Source: Empedobacter tilapiae
Lineage (GTDB): Bacteria; Bacteroidota; Bacteroidia; Flavobacteriales; Weeksellaceae
Direction of reading: 5' to 3'
DNA: 64,000 nucleotides
NCBI RefSeq assembly: GCF_004785645.1
Contig: NZ_SRPE01000003.1
Location: 1 to 64,000, forward strand
Shown here: positions 28,004-37,615 of the stretch, piece after piece
How positions within the stretch are numbered: the stretch's first letter is position 1
How the letters are laid out: every line of letters starts with the position of its first letter
The notes under the pieces: model-generated
What the model was told of the DNA's origin: nothing
Databases searched by the model: none
What the model saw: only the letters and a program-made list of their open reading frames with translations
Made by a program: the position numbers and the translations under genes

Positions 28004-29651
28004 CTGGTTTTGGCCCACGATTAAATCTTTTTTTATTTCGATTCTTCGATTTATTTGGATTCGGTTGAGAATTATTTGCTTGACTCTCGTCCTTAGTTTT
28101 CGGTTTTTGCTCAGCATTTTGATTATTTTGCTGAGGTTGTTTTTTTGGTTGTTGAGTTGACTGATTAGCTTGATTATTTTGTTGGCTATTATTGCTTGGA
28201 TTGTTCGGTTTTCGCTTTTGTTGATTACGATTGCGAGTATTTCCTTGCGGCTTTTGCTGATCAGTATTTTGTTGAGCTTGTTGCTCTTTCACCTGAGTTG
28301 GCTGTTGCTTCTCTTTTGGCTGATTTTGTTGTTGTTGATTCTGATTAGGATTCGAATTTTTGTTCGGTCTATTTTGATTATTCTTTTTAGACTGATTTGG
28401 ATTCTTTCCTTGTTTATTTTCAGGACGATTTACTTTATCTTTCGCTTCATTCGGCTGTTTTTGTTTTGCCTTCTGAGGTTTCAGATTATTAGCATTCGCT
28501 GCAACTTTTTCGTTTCCAGAATTTTGATTATTCTTAATTCTTTTACGTTTTTTGTTTTGCTTTTCTTTACGTTCAAAACGTTCTAAAGAATCTTCACCAA
28601 TTACATCTGTAAAATCTGGTTTCGACTCTTCTACATTTTTAGCTAAATCTTCTAAAGGTTCAGTTTTTTGACCTTTTGCAGTAATTGCTAAAAATTCTTG
28701 AATATCGTCTACCGAAAATTTGTACCAAACAATCCCTCCTTTGTCATAAGCAAACCACATTTCTTTCTTGAAAACGTCTATTTTAACACAATGTGCCCAA
28801 CCTTTTTCAGTCTCGAAACGGCTTTCCATTGACGGAAAACTATTTAATGCATCCAAATATGAATCCAATTCAAAATTTAAACAACATTTTAATTTACCAC
28901 ATTGTCCAGCTAACTTTTGCGAGTTAATTGACAATTGTTGATAACGTGCCGCAGCAGTGCTCACAGAGCGGAAATCTGTTAACCAAGTCGAACAACATAA
29001 TTCGCGTCCACAAGATCCAATTCCCCCAACTTTTGCTGCTTCTTGACGATATCCGATTTGTTTCATCTCAATTCTTACGCCAAATTTCCCAGCGTACTCT
29101 TTGATTAATTGACGGAAATCGACACGTCCTTCTGCTGTATAATAAAATGTAACTTTCGCTCCATCTCCTTGGTACTCAACATCACAAATTTTCATTTCCA
29201 AATTAAGGTTTTTCGCCATAATTCGAGAATCAACCATTGTTTGTTTTTCTCTATCACGAAACTCTACCCAAGTTTCTATATCTTTTTGGTTCGCTTTGCG
29301 ATAAACCTTCTTGACATCTTCCGCAGTCCACGAAAGATTCTTCTTTTTCATCTGGATTCTAACAAGCTCACCCGTAAGTGTAACAACCCCAATATCATGA
29401 CCAGGTGTTCCTTCAACAGCGATTACATCGCCAATATTTAGAGATATGTTGTTTTCGTTTTTATAATAAAACTTTCGATCGTTTTTGAAACGAACTTCCA
29501 CAAAATTGAACTTTTCTTGTCCATTTGGAAGTTGCATATTCGATAACCAATCAAAAACTGATAATTTTCCACAACCATCAGTGCCACAAGCACCATTATT
29601 GTTACATCCTTTCGGAAGGCCATTAGAAGTTCCACAAGATCCACATCCCAT
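27987..29651 (-). CDS. PSP1-domain protein (RicT-like) with Asn/Gln-rich tail
   Basis: A 554-residue protein. The N-terminus has a Cys-rich segment (MGCGSCG...NNNGACGTDGCG). A PSP1 domain (about 45-300) holds FVEVRFKNDRKFYYKN, MKICDVEYQGDGAKVTFYYTAEGRVDFRQLIKEY, GIGSCGRELCCSTWL and GQCGKLKCCLNFELD; these Cys clusters match the Fe-S/metal ligands of RicT (YaaT). The last about 190 residues are low-complexity Asn/Gln/Lys/Pro, likely disordered. In Bacillus, RicT acts with RicA and RicF in RNA maturation; those partners are not here. The tail encodes the overlap with gldH. Confidence 0.85.
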   Translation of the reverse strand: MGCGSCGTSNGLPKGCNNNGACGTDGCGKLSVFDWLSNMQLPNGQEKFNFVEVRFKNDRKFYYKNENNISLNIGDVIAVEGTPGHDIGVVTLTGELVRIQMKKKNLSWTAEDVKKVYRKANQKDIETWVEFRDREKQTMVDSRIMAKNLNLEMKICDVEYQGDGAKVTFYYTAEGRVDFRQLIKEYAGKFGVRIEMKQIGYRQEAAKVGGIGSCGRELCCSTWLTDFRSVSTAAARYQQLSINSQKLAGQCGKLKCCLNFELDSYLDALNSFPSMESRFETEKGWAHCVKIDVFKKEMWFAYDKGGIVWYKFSVDDIQEFLAITAKGQKTEPLEDLAKNVEESKPDFTDVIGEDSLERFERKEKQNKKRKRIKNNQNSGNEKVAANANNLKPQKAKQKQPNEAKDKVNRPENKQGKNPNQSKKNNQNRPNKNSNPNQNQQQQNQPKEKQQPTQVKEQQAQQNTDQQKPQGNTRNRNQQKRKPNNPSNNSQQNNQANQSTQQPKKQPQQNNQNAEQKPKTKDESQANNSQPNPNKSKNRNKKRFNRGPKPDDTQQ

Positions 29652-29737
29652 GCTTCTATAATTTTTTTAAATGACAACACAAAGGTATGAAAATATTTTT
29701 CTGAATTTGTGAAATCATTTCGGTTATGAAATTGATT

Positions 29738-30607
29738 TTAAATTGAATCAAAAATTTCTGAAAATGAATAGGTTTGATCTAATCTTACACCTTTTTCTGT
29801 TAATTTTAACGTGGCCAATTCGTTGACATGATCGTGTTCAAAAAACAAAATATACTCATTTTCGACAGCTTTTTGTAAAAACGTTCCTTTTTCTTCAACT
29901 GTTATTAAAGGTCGTGTATCAAACCCAATGATATAAATTAGCGGAATATGTCCTACAGTTGGGATTAAATCTGCGATATAAACTATTTTTTTGCCTTTGT
30001 ATGTAATGATTGGTAACATTTGCTTTTCGGTATGTCCATCCACAAATAAAATATCAAAACCAAGTGGAGAGTTTTCTAAAATTGATCCATTTTGAGGTAA
30101 ATCAATCAAATTAAGTTGTCCACTTTCTTGTAGAGGTAAAATATTTTCTTTCAGGAAAGATGCTTTTTCGCGAGGATTTGGATTTACAGCCCAATCCCAA
30201 TGATTCGCATTTGACCAAAATTTTGCGTTTTTGAATGAAGCTTCTAAATAATCTTTCTCTTTGTTGTATCGAATTGCTCCTCCGCAATGGTCAAAATGTA
30301 AATGCGTCAAGAAAACATCTGTAATATCATCGCGATGAAAACCATGTTTGGCTAAAGAATTATCCAAAGTAGCATCGCCCCATAAATAATAAAAACCAAA
30401 GAATTTTGCATCTTGTTTAGTTCCGATTCCTGTATCAATCAAAATTAATCTTTCGCCATCTTCGATTAATAGACATCTCATCGCAAGATTTATTAAATTT
30501 CTATCATCAGCAGGATTAGTTTTATTCCAAATAGATTTTGGTACAATTCCGAACATGGCACCGCCATCTAATTTAAAATTTCCTGTTTCTATTGTATATA
30601 ATTTCAT
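29738..30607 (-). CDS. MBL-fold metallo-hydrolase
   Basis: A 289-residue metallo-beta-lactamase-fold hydrolase. The metal motif is HLHFDHCGG (about 101-109), preceded by LILIDTGIGTK. Further ligands appear as FVDGHTEKQM, IVYIADLIPTVGHI and the terminal FFEHDHV. It resembles the lactonase/AttM-like and general MBL hydrolases of Bacteroidota, but the substrate is not predictable. It is a monocistronic gene divergent from gltX across 118 bp. Confidence 0.88.
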   Translation of the reverse strand: MKLYTIETGNFKLDGGAMFGIVPKSIWNKTNPADDRNLINLAMRCLLIEDGERLILIDTGIGTKQDAKFFGFYYLWGDATLDNSLAKHGFHRDDITDVFLTHLHFDHCGGAIRYNKEKDYLEASFKNAKFWSNANHWDWAVNPNPREKASFLKENILPLQESGQLNLIDLPQNGSILENSPLGFDILFVDGHTEKQMLPIITYKGKKIVYIADLIPTVGHIPLIYIIGFDTRPLITVEEKGTFLQKAVENEYILFFEHDHVNELATLKLTEKGVRLDQTYSFSEIFDSI

Positions 30608-30725
30608 TTTTATGTGGTTTTATTTTGTTGAATTTTTGTTTTACGAAGATAAAAAATAGAATATTATTTAAAATAAATATCTATTATAGAATTGAACGAC
30701 TTAAATTTGCAAAAATTTTGATACA

Positions 30726-32234
30726 ATGGCAAAAGAAGTTCGTGTAAGATTTGCGCCAAGTCCAACAGGTGCGTTACACATCGGAGGAGTCCGTACTGCG
30801 TTATACAATTATCTTTTCGCAAAACATAATAACGGAAAATTCTTATTAAGAATAGAGGATACAGACCAAACACGTTATGTGGAAGGTGCTGAACAATATA
30901 TTATCGATTCGTTGAAATGGTTAGGCTTAACTCCTGATGAAGGTGTTGGTTTTGGTGGAGATTTAGGTTCTTATCGTCAATCGGAGCGTAAAGAAATCTA
31001 CAAACAATATGTAGACGAATTATTAGCTTCTGGAAATGCATATTATGCGTTTGATACGGCAGAAGAATTAGATGCTGCGCGTGCAAAAGCAGAAGAAAAT
31101 AAAGAAACATTTATCTATAATTGGTCAACAAGAGGAAAATTGAAAAACTCTTTATCGTTGACAGAAACTGAATCAAAAGCTTTAATTGAGAATGGAACTC
31201 CTTATGTGATTCGTTTCAAAATTGATGATTCGCGTACAGTTTTATTGGATGATATGATTCGTGGTAAAATTTCGATTGATGCAGCAACTTTAGATGATAA
31301 AGTTTTGTTTAAATCTGATGGAATGCCGACGTATCACTTAGCTAATATTGTAGACGATCATTTGATGGGAATTTCTCACGTAATTCGTGGAGAAGAATGG
31401 TTACCATCAATGGCTTTACACGAATTATTGTATGATGCATTTGGTTGGGAAGCGCCTCGTTTCGCTCATTTACCATTAATCCTAAAACCAGAAGGAAAAG
31501 GAAAATTAAGTAAACGTGATGGAGACAAGCACGGATTTCCAGTTTTCCCAATGGAATGGAAAACAGAAGAAGGAATTGCAAAAGGATACAAACAAGAAGG
31601 GTATTTCCCAGATGCAGTGTTGAATATGTTAGCTTTGTTAGGATGGAATTCTGGAACTGATCAAGAGATTTTTACAATGGAAGAATTGATTCAATTATTT
31701 TCATTAGAAAAAGTTTCGAAATCGGGTGCACGTTTTTCTCCAGAAAAAGCGACTTGGTTTAATCATCAATATTTACAACAAAAATCGGTTGAAGAATTAT
31801 TGCCTTCTTTCGAAGAAGTTTTAAAAGAAAACGGAATCGAAGCGAATCCAGCTTTAGATGCAAAAGTGGTTGAATTGTTAAAAGAAAGAGCAAACTTTGT
31901 GAAAGATATTTTTGAGCAAGGTCAATTCTTTTATACAGCTCCTTCTTCTTACGACGAAAAAGCAGCTAAAAAAGCTTGGAAAGATGATTCGAAAGAGATT
32001 TTAGGAAAATTTGTTGAAGTTTTAAATTCATCAGAATTTACTGCTGAAATTTTACATGATGCAATGGCAGAATTTGTTACAGCTCAAGAAATTGGATTTG
32101 GAAAAATCGGAATGCCTTTACGTCTTAGTTTAGTTGGTGCATTACAAGGACCAGATGTTCCTGTAATTATGGCAACTTTAGGAAAAGAGGAAACGATTGC
32201 GCGTATCAACAAAGCGATTGAAGTTTTAGGATAA
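30726..32234 (+). CDS. gltX: Glutamyl-tRNA synthetase
   Basis: A 502-residue class I synthetase that attaches glutamate to tRNA-Glu (and possibly tRNA-Gln). Motifs are RFAPSPTGALHIGGVRTALYN (HIGH equivalent at 9-29), the ATP-site RIEDTDQTR, the KMSKS equivalent GKLSKRDG (about 259), and a helical anticodon-binding end with KIGMPLRLSLVGA. TAAATTTG at 30702-30709 is a possible -7 element. A terminator follows. Confidence 0.97.
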   Translation: MAKEVRVRFAPSPTGALHIGGVRTALYNYLFAKHNNGKFLLRIEDTDQTRYVEGAEQYIIDSLKWLGLTPDEGVGFGGDLGSYRQSERKEIYKQYVDELLASGNAYYAFDTAEELDAARAKAEENKETFIYNWSTRGKLKNSLSLTETESKALIENGTPYVIRFKIDDSRTVLLDDMIRGKISIDAATLDDKVLFKSDGMPTYHLANIVDDHLMGISHVIRGEEWLPSMALHELLYDAFGWEAPRFAHLPLILKPEGKGKLSKRDGDKHGFPVFPMEWKTEEGIAKGYKQEGYFPDAVLNMLALLGWNSGTDQEIFTMEELIQLFSLEKVSKSGARFSPEKATWFNHQYLQQKSVEELLPSFEEVLKENGIEANPALDAKVVELLKERANFVKDIFEQGQFFYTAPSSYDEKAAKKAWKDDSKEILGKFVEVLNSSEFTAEILHDAMAEFVTAQEIGFGKIGMPLRLSLVGALQGPDVPVIMATLGKEETIARINKAIEVLG

Positions 32235-32254
32235 AATTATTTCTATCATAAATA

Positions 32255-32286
32255 AAAAAGCCATTTGCATTGCAAATGGCTTTTCT
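32255..32286. terminator. Bidirectional terminator after gltX
   Basis: AAAAGCCATTTGCA and TGCAAATGGCTTTT form a nearly loop-less long stem between gltX and the convergent DUF779 gene. Confidence 0.88.
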
Positions 32287-32287
32287 G

Positions 32288-32668
32288 TTATAAATTGATT
32301 TTGACTTCGTCTAATTGATTAAGTTCTTCTTGAGAGAATATTCTATAATTGACTTTAAATGTTTTGCCAAGCGGAACTTCTAACGAAAAACCTCCAGCGC
32401 CAATTGCATCAATTACATCTAATTCGAAATGTGCATGTTTCCAATATTCGAACAAATCTTTGTCAACCCAAAATTCTACTCCATCAATTTCTCCAATGCA
32501 AACATCTTTGTATCGAAGATAAAATTCTCCTTTTCTGAAACATTGTGGTTGTGTTCCTTCACAACATCCTCCTGCTTGGTATAGCATCAGATCACCATGC
32601 TTGACTTTTAATTCAACAAGAAGTTTTTTTGCTTTATCAGATGCAGATATACGATTAATTGATTTCAT
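32288..32668 (-). CDS. DUF779 domain protein
   Basis: A 126-residue protein of the DUF779 family. It has the conserved MLYQAGGCCEGTQPQCF (about 33-49), DVCIGEIDGVEFWVD, and FELDVIDAIGAGGFSLE. The family is routinely encoded beside acetaldehyde/aldehyde dehydrogenases and is thought to be linked to their function, though its biochemistry is not established. Here it lies 16 nt after an alcohol dehydrogenase gene on the same strand, with an aldehyde dehydrogenase upstream. Confidence 0.92.
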   Translation of the reverse strand: MKSINRISASDKAKKLLVELKVKHGDLMLYQAGGCCEGTQPQCFRKGEFYLRYKDVCIGEIDGVEFWVDKDLFEYWKHAHFELDVIDAIGAGGFSLEVPLGKTFKVNYRIFSQEELNQLDEVKINL

Positions 32669-32684
32669 ACAGAAGAATTTTTTT

Positions 32685-33719
32685 TTAAGTTGTACCAGCT
32701 ATATCTAATACTATTCGACCATCAATTTGACCTTTTTTCATTTTGTCAAAAACATCATTAATGTCTTCTAATTTAGCTGGTGTTACAGTAGCTTTTACCA
32801 AACCTTCGTTAGCAAAATCTAATGCTTCTTGTAAGTCTTTTCTTGTTCCAACAATAGAACCTCTTACGGTGATTCGTTTTAGAACAGTTTCAAAAATAGG
32901 TAGTTCGAATGATCCTGGAGGTAATCCGTTTAAAGCAATTGTTCCTTTACGTCTTAATACATCAATTCCTTGTTTAAAAGCAATTGGAGATACTGCAGTA
33001 ATTAGAGCTCCATGCATTCCCCCAACTTCTTTATGCAAAAATTTTCCAGGATCTGTATTTTTAGCATTGACAGTTATATCAGCTCCCAGTTTTGTTGCTA
33101 GATCTAGTTTGTCATCAGCAATATCTATAGCAGCAACTTTCAATCCCATTGCTTTTGCGTATTGTACAGCGACATGTCCTAAGCCTCCAATTCCAGAAAT
33201 AGCAACCCATTCACCAGGTTTAGTATCCGTTTCTTTTAATCCTTTATACACTGTTACACCAGCACATAAAATTGGAGCTATTTCTAGAAAGTTTGTATTC
33301 GATTTTAAATGCCCTACATACCTAGAGTCTGCAATTACATATTCAGCAAATCCACCATCTACACTATATCCACCATTTTGTTGAGCTTCGCAAAGTGTTT
33401 CCCATCCAGTAATACAATGATCACAACATCCACAAGCGCTATATAACCAAGGAACACCAACAGCGTCACCTTCTTTCACTTGAGCTTCTGGTCCACATGC
33501 TACGACAATACCAACCCCTTCGTGTCCAGGAATTAAAGGCATTTTAGCTTTTACAGGCCAATCTCCATCAATTGCATGTAAATCTGTATGACAAACACCA
33601 CATGCGATTACTTTTACGAGAACTTCATATTGCCCAGGAGTTTTTACTGGAACTTCTTGAATTTTTAAAGGTTGTCCATATCCTTGTACAACCGCCGCTT
33701 TCATTGTTTTTGGAATCAT
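32685..33719 (-). CDS. adhP: Zinc-dependent alcohol dehydrogenase, AdhP type
   Basis: A 344-residue medium-chain dehydrogenase interconverting primary alcohols and aldehydes with NAD(H). It has the catalytic zinc site [10 protein letters not shown] with GHEGVGIV, structural zinc cysteines in [16 protein letters not shown], and the Rossmann motif [14 protein letters not shown]. The end [17 protein letters not shown] is typical of AdhP. M1 or M6 could be the start. It precedes the DUF779 gene by 16 nt; an intervening terminator at 33777-33817 separates it from the aldehyde dehydrogenase gene upstream, so the two dehydrogenases are probably transcribed apart but used in one pathway. Confidence 0.93.
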   Translation of the reverse strand: MIPKTMKAAVVQGYGQPLKIQEVPVKTPGQYEVLVKVIACGVCHTDLHAIDGDWPVKAKMPLIPGHEGVGIVVACGPEAQVKEGDAVGVPWLYSACGCCDHCITGWETLCEAQQNGGYSVDGGFAEYVIADSRYVGHLKSNTNFLEIAPILCAGVTVYKGLKETDTKPGEWVAISGIGGLGHVAVQYAKAMGLKVAAIDIADDKLDLATKLGADITVNAKNTDPGKFLHKEVGGMHGALITAVSPIAFKQGIDVLRRKGTIALNGLPPGSFELPIFETVLKRITVRGSIVGTRKDLQEALDFANEGLVKATVTPAKLEDINDVFDKMKKGQIDGRIVLDIAGTT

Positions 33720-33776
33720 AATATTATGGTTTTAAATTATTATTAAAATAGATATCAATGGTAGCATTAAAAAACA

Positions 33777-33817
33777 AAAAATATCTCATTCCGAATATTC
33801 TGGAATAAGATATTTTA
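33777..33817 (-). terminator. Terminator of the aldehyde dehydrogenase gene
   Basis: Reading leftward, AATATCTTATTCC pairs with GGAATGAGATATT (one mismatch) around a 9-nt loop, followed by a T run. It lies 11 nt after the dehydrogenase stop codon. Confidence 0.85.
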
Positions 33818-33827
33818 AATGTTTTGA

Positions 33828-35333
33828 CTAGAAGAATCCAAGTTTCTTTTTGCTATAAGAAATTAACATGTTTTTAGTTTGACGATAATGGTCTAGCATC
33901 ATTTTGTGGTTTTCACGTCCGATACCAGATTGTTTATAACCTCCGAAAGGCGCTCCTGCAGGATAACTATGATATTGATTTACCCAAACACGACCAGCCT
34001 GAATTGCACGAGGAATTTGATACAATTGATGTGCATCACGTGTCCAAACACCAGCTCCTAAGCCATAAATTGTGTCATTAGCAAGTTCGATAGCTTCTGC
34101 TTCATCTTTGAAAGTTGTTACAGCTAACACAGGTCCAAAAATTTCTTCTTGGAAAATACGCATCTTGTTATTTCCTTTAAATAACGTTGGTTTGATGTAA
34201 AAACCATCTTCGATATCTCCTTGCAAATGATTTGCATCTCCACCAGTTAAAACTTCTGCACCTTCTTCTTTTCCTAAATTAATATAACTTAAAATTTTGT
34301 CATATTGAATTTGAGAAGCTTGAGCTCCAATCATTGTTTCTGGATCAAGAGGATTTCCTGCTTTAATTGCATTTACACGCTCTACAACTCGTTCAATAAA
34401 TTTATCATAAATAGATTCTTGAATTAATAAACGCGAAGGGCATGTACAAATTTCACCTTGATTTAAAGCAAATAATACTGCACCTTCAATTGCCTTATCT
34501 AAAAAATCATCGTCGTGATCCATTACAGATTCGAAGAATACATTAGGCGATTTACCACCTAATTCTAACGTAACTGGAATAATATTTTCTGTTGCATATT
34601 GCATTACAAAACGCCCAGTAGCTGTTGATCCTGTAAATGCAGCTTTAGATACTTTAGGATTTGTAACCAATGCGCGACCTAATTCTCCTCCGAAACCATT
34701 AACAATGTTAACAACCCCTGGAGGTAATAAATCTCCAATTAATTCGAATAAATATAAAATAGAGATAGGAGTAGATTCTGCAGGTTTTAGAACTACACAG
34801 TTTCCAGCAGCTAAAGCTGGTGCCAATTTCCAAACAGCCATTAAAATAGGAAAGTTCCAAGGGATAATTTGAGCAACGACTCCAATTGGTTCGTGAATAA
34901 TAATTGAAACTGTATCTTTATCTAATTCGTTGATAGAACCTTCTTCTGCACGAATTACCGAAGCAAAATATCTGAAATGATCAATTGCTAAAGGGATGTC
35001 AGCATTTAAAGTTTCACGAACAGGCTTTCCATTGTCATAAGTTTCGACAGCTGCAACATTCTGTAAATTTTCTTCAATTCTATCCGCAATTTTATTCAAA
35101 ATAATACTTCGTTGTGTTGGAGAAGTTTGACTCCAACTTTTGAAAGCTTCGTGAGCAGCATCTACTGCTTTTGCTAAATCTTCTTCAGAAGAGTGGGCAG
35201 CTTTAGTAAAAACTTTTCCCGTAAGTGGTGTTACAACATCAAAATATTTTCCGTTTGTAGGAGGTGTAAATTGACCATTGATATAATTATCATAATGATC
35301 TTTGAAAGTAGGTACATTAACTAAGTTTCCCAT
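33828..35333 (-). CDS. NAD-dependent aldehyde dehydrogenase
   Basis: A 501-residue ALDH-superfamily enzyme oxidising aldehydes (probably acetaldehyde) to acids. The start is the ATG at 35333 ([11 protein letters not shown]) with AATAAA just upstream; the longer frame needs a TTG. Landmarks are the NAD-binding [24 protein letters not shown], the catalytic Glu in LELGGKSPN, the nucleophile in [13 protein letters not shown], and the C-terminal [13 protein letters not shown]. It is most like the acetaldehyde dehydrogenases encoded with AdhP and DUF779, both of which lie just downstream. It diverges from ssrA across 140 bp. Confidence 0.93.
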   Translation of the reverse strand: MGNLVNVPTFKDHYDNYINGQFTPPTNGKYFDVVTPLTGKVFTKAAHSSEEDLAKAVDAAHEAFKSWSQTSPTQRSIILNKIADRIEENLQNVAAVETYDNGKPVRETLNADIPLAIDHFRYFASVIRAEEGSINELDKDTVSIIIHEPIGVVAQIIPWNFPILMAVWKLAPALAAGNCVVLKPAESTPISILYLFELIGDLLPPGVVNIVNGFGGELGRALVTNPKVSKAAFTGSTATGRFVMQYATENIIPVTLELGGKSPNVFFESVMDHDDDFLDKAIEGAVLFALNQGEICTCPSRLLIQESIYDKFIERVVERVNAIKAGNPLDPETMIGAQASQIQYDKILSYINLGKEEGAEVLTGGDANHLQGDIEDGFYIKPTLFKGNNKMRIFQEEIFGPVLAVTTFKDEAEAIELANDTIYGLGAGVWTRDAHQLYQIPRAIQAGRVWVNQYHSYPAGAPFGGYKQSGIGRENHKMMLDHYRQTKNMLISYSKKKLGFF

Positions 35334-35431
35334 TTTATTATGTTTTTTATAATTTGAATTTTCTCTAATATATTCAAAATCATTCAATAATTATGTTTAT
35401 AAAAAGTTAATTCTATTTGGTATAAAATTTG

Positions 35432-35439
35432 TACATTTG
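35432..35439 (+). promoter_or_regulatory. Possible -7 element of ssrA
   Basis: TACATTTG matches the Bacteroidota -7 consensus TAnnTTTG and lies 35 nt before the mature tmRNA 5' end, leaving room for a short leader. A TTTG at 35416-35419 is too close to be the expected -33 element, so the assignment rests on the -7 match alone. Confidence 0.5.
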
Positions 35440-35473
35440 GCATCCGTCAATTATTTATTGACAACTTATTAAT

Positions 35474-35869
35474 GGGGCTGACTGGTTTTGACAGCAGGGC
35501 CAATGGGTAAGTAAGCATGCAGTGATAGGTTGTGTACTCACTTTAATCAGGCACTTCAACTTTTTAACTGGCAACGAAGAGTACGCTTTAGCTGCATAAT
35601 TCTGAATTTTAGTAAGAATACGCCACGTCTATACAAGGTATAGAAGCTGAATGTCCCTCAAAAGCCTTGACTTACGGCGTTTGATACAGGGACACGGGAA
35701 AGTAAGAATAGAAACCTTAGTGCATCGGATAGGTTTCGAGATTTTAGATGATAAGCGGTTGACAGAGTGTTTATTCTCAGGATATCGTCGAAAATTAATA
35801 ATAAACTAAGCATGTAGAAAGCTTATTTGTTGCTTGTTTGGACGCGGGTTCGAATCCCGCCAGCTCCAC
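35474..35869 (+). ncRNA. ssrA: Transfer-messenger RNA (tmRNA)
   Basis: The 5' end GGGGCTGACTGGTTTTGACAG and the 3' end GGGTTCGAATCCCGCCAGCTCC form the tRNA-like domain; GGGGCTG (35474-35480) pairs with CAGCTCC (35861-35867) and the T arm is intact. The tag frame at 35570-35599 reads GNEEYALAA then a stop, ending in the YALAA degradation signal. A full CCA is not encoded. tmRNA rescues stalled ribosomes with SmpB. An integrase gene starts 149 bp downstream and the last 15 nt recur at 48191-48205, so this gene is the attachment site of an island and stays intact. Confidence 0.97.
35855..35869 (+). other. Left attachment site (attL core)
   Basis: TCCCGCCAGCTCCAC is the 3' end of ssrA and is repeated exactly and in the same orientation at 48191-48205. 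The adjacent inward-lying integrase gene makes this the crossover core, with the intact ssrA on the left. Confidence 0.9.
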
Positions 35870-35904
35870 AACTTTTAATAGTTGATAATAAAACTTTTAT
35901 TAAA

Positions 35905-35935
35905 AATCTTCTGTTTCAGGAGGTTTTTTCTTTTT
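35905..35935 (+). terminator. Island-supplied terminator after ssrA
   Basis: AATCTTCTG pairs with CAGGAGGTT, using G-U pairs, around a 3-nt loop, and a T-rich tract follows. It sits 36 nt after the tmRNA 3' end inside the island. The probable original ssrA terminator is on the far side (48207-48245), so this hairpin seems to replace it. Confidence 0.6.
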
Positions 35936-35967
35936 AAGACTTTACTTCTATTAACTACTATTAAATT

Positions 35968-35989
35968 TTTCATCCGTTTTTTCATCCGT
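35968..35989 (+). repeat. Paired TTTCATCCGT repeat, left end of island
   Basis: Two perfect copies of TTTCATCCGT lie 12 bp apart (35968-35977 and 35980-35989), between attL and the integrase gene. The same pair with the same 12-bp spacing and orientation is found at 48119-48140 near attR. They are candidate arm-type binding sites for the integrase or excisionase. Confidence 0.75.
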
Positions 35990-36017
35990 TTTTGTAATTT
36001 TATAAAAATTATAATTT

Positions 36018-37244
36018 ATGAATGTCACTTTTGTATTAGCAAAACCATCGGTGTCTATAGAGACTACTATTGAGATGGTTGTGAGATGGGATTCTCAACA
36101 ATTAAGAATAAGTACTAAGAATAAGGTTTTACCTAAAAATTGGAATCCTTTAAAGATGAGGGTAAAAGATTCAAATTATAATAAAAATGGTTTGGAAATC
36201 AATTCACATTTAGAGAAGATGAAATCTGCCGCAACAGATGTGTATTTGTTTTTGAACAATGAATTAGGAAGAACGCCATTGAAACAAGAGTTTAAGTTGG
36301 AATTCAAAAATCATTTCTTTAATGGTGGTAAAATTGATTCTAAAGCAAAAATTAAAACGGTAGTAGAAGCATTTGATTTGTATATCAGAACTCAGAAGTA
36401 TTTAACAGAATCCTCAATTAAAACAATTAACCTAGCAAAGAAAAATATTATTGATTATCAATTGCGCAATAAAGAAATAGCAACATTAGATAATTTTGAT
36501 ATTAATATGAGGAATGAACTTGTTGATTATTTATTTGAATTAGAATATGCTGGAACAACCATATATCGCCGATTAAAATATGTAAGAACAATATTAAGAT
36601 TTGCGGAAGATTTGGAATATACGGTCCATCCGTACTATAAAGCTAAGTCATTCTTAACTAAAGACGAGGAATCTTATCAAATTGCATTAACGGAGGAAGA
36701 GTTGAATGAACTTATTAACTTAGATTTGAATTATGATAATTCACTTGAATTAGTTCGAGATCAATTTTTAGCACTTGTAATAACTGGTCAAAGGTTTTCG
36801 GATCTTGATAAGATAACTTCGAACTATGTTGAAGATGATGGGGCACTAAAATTTATTCAGGAGAAAACCAAAATATCAGTTCAGTTTCCGTTGATGAAAA
36901 ATCTGAAATTAATTTTAGATAAATATCCATCAGGTTGGCCAATTCGATATTCTAACCAGAAGTTTAATAAGAAACTTCAAGTTATAGCTAAGAAGTGTAA
37001 ATTATTGGAACGTTCTCTGATTAATAATGAAGAGATTAAAAGGATGGATCGAATTTCATCACATACTGCACGTAGAACTTTCGTTACAATTTATTACTCA
37101 AAGGGTGTTCCGTTAGATATTATAATGTTAGCAACTGGTCACAAACAAGAAAAGACAGTTAAAGGTTACATAAAGATGAGTAAAACGCAAGAAGCAAAAT
37201 TACTGGAGATGGTTCTTAAAGATGTAGAAATTAAAATTGATTAA
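36018..37244 (+). CDS. Tyrosine recombinase (site-specific integrase)
   Basis: A 408-residue integrase of the Bacteroidota mobile-element type. The N-terminal arm-binding and core-binding (SAM-like) regions span about 1-205. The catalytic domain has Arg in TGQRFSDLDKI, HxxR in SSHTARRTF, the second His in ATGHKQEKT and the nucleophile Tyr in KGYIKMSKTQ. It is expected to integrate and excise the island at the 3' end of ssrA. It lies 149 bp inside attL and reads away from it. Full length with all catalytic residues visible, so it may be active. Confidence 0.95.
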   Translation: MNVTFVLAKPSVSIETTIEMVVRWDSQQLRISTKNKVLPKNWNPLKMRVKDSNYNKNGLEINSHLEKMKSAATDVYLFLNNELGRTPLKQEFKLEFKNHFFNGGKIDSKAKIKTVVEAFDLYIRTQKYLTESSIKTINLAKKNIIDYQLRNKEIATLDNFDINMRNELVDYLFELEYAGTTIYRRLKYVRTILRFAEDLEYTVHPYYKAKSFLTKDEESYQIALTEEELNELINLDLNYDNSLELVRDQFLALVITGQRFSDLDKITSNYVEDDGALKFIQEKTKISVQFPLMKNLKLILDKYPSGWPIRYSNQKFNKKLQVIAKKCKLLERSLINNEEIKRMDRISSHTARRTFVTIYYSKGVPLDIIMLATGHKQEKTVKGYIKMSKTQEAKLLEMVLKDVEIKID

Positions 37245-37342
37245 GACAAAAAGCTATAAGTTTTTTATAAATTCTAAAAAAAAATCTGAAATTATTTTTG
37301 TTTATAAAATATGTCAGGTTATTTAGTTCCAAAAGATAAAAA

Positions 37343-37615
37343 ATGACAAAATTATTATGGAACGAGGCTTTCATTCAGCAAATCGTTAAAGAGCAGGTAT
37401 TAATAGAAATTGCAAAAGAAAGAAATGATTTAAAGGAGAAGGATATCTATTTAACAAAAGAGCAAGCAGCAGCAATGTTTGGGGTTTCAACCTCTACGAT
37501 TGATAATTATAAACGAAATAATCTGATACCTTATACTAAAATTGGTCGTGCTGTTCGTTTTACGTTGTTTGATCTTAAAAATGCTCCAATCTTTATAAAG
37601 AAAGGTAAAAAGTAG
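37343..37615 (+). CDS. Excisionase-like helix-turn-helix protein
   Basis: A 90-residue protein whose C-terminal half is a MerR/excisionase-type HTH: YLTKEQAAAMFGVSTSTIDNYKRNNLIPYTKIGRAVRF (about 32-69). The 'helix-turn-helix domain 17' layout is typical of small proteins encoded next to integrases in Bacteroidota elements, where they direct excision or regulate element genes. It starts 98 nt after the integrase. A DNA-binding role is well supported by the motif; a role in excision is inferred from its place. Confidence 0.8.
   Translation: MTKLLWNEAFIQQIVKEQVLIEIAKERNDLKEKDIYLTKEQAAAMFGVSTSTIDNYKRNNLIPYTKIGRAVRFTLFDLKNAPIFIKKGKK

Noticed and set aside
28170-28586. 138-residue open frame on the plus strand, rich in Ile, Leu and Phe.
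   Set aside because: It is the antisense of the Asn/Gln/Lys-rich tail of the RicT-like gene; low-complexity sequence leaves the opposite frame open and hydrophobic.
32743-33384. 213-residue open frame antisense to adhP.
   Set aside because: The adhP frame is complete with all zinc ligands; the opposite frame has no domain and no start context.
35882-36073. 63-residue Phe/Ile-rich frame before the integrase.
   Set aside because: It covers the replacement terminator and the TTTCATCCGT repeats and overlaps the integrase start; composition-driven.
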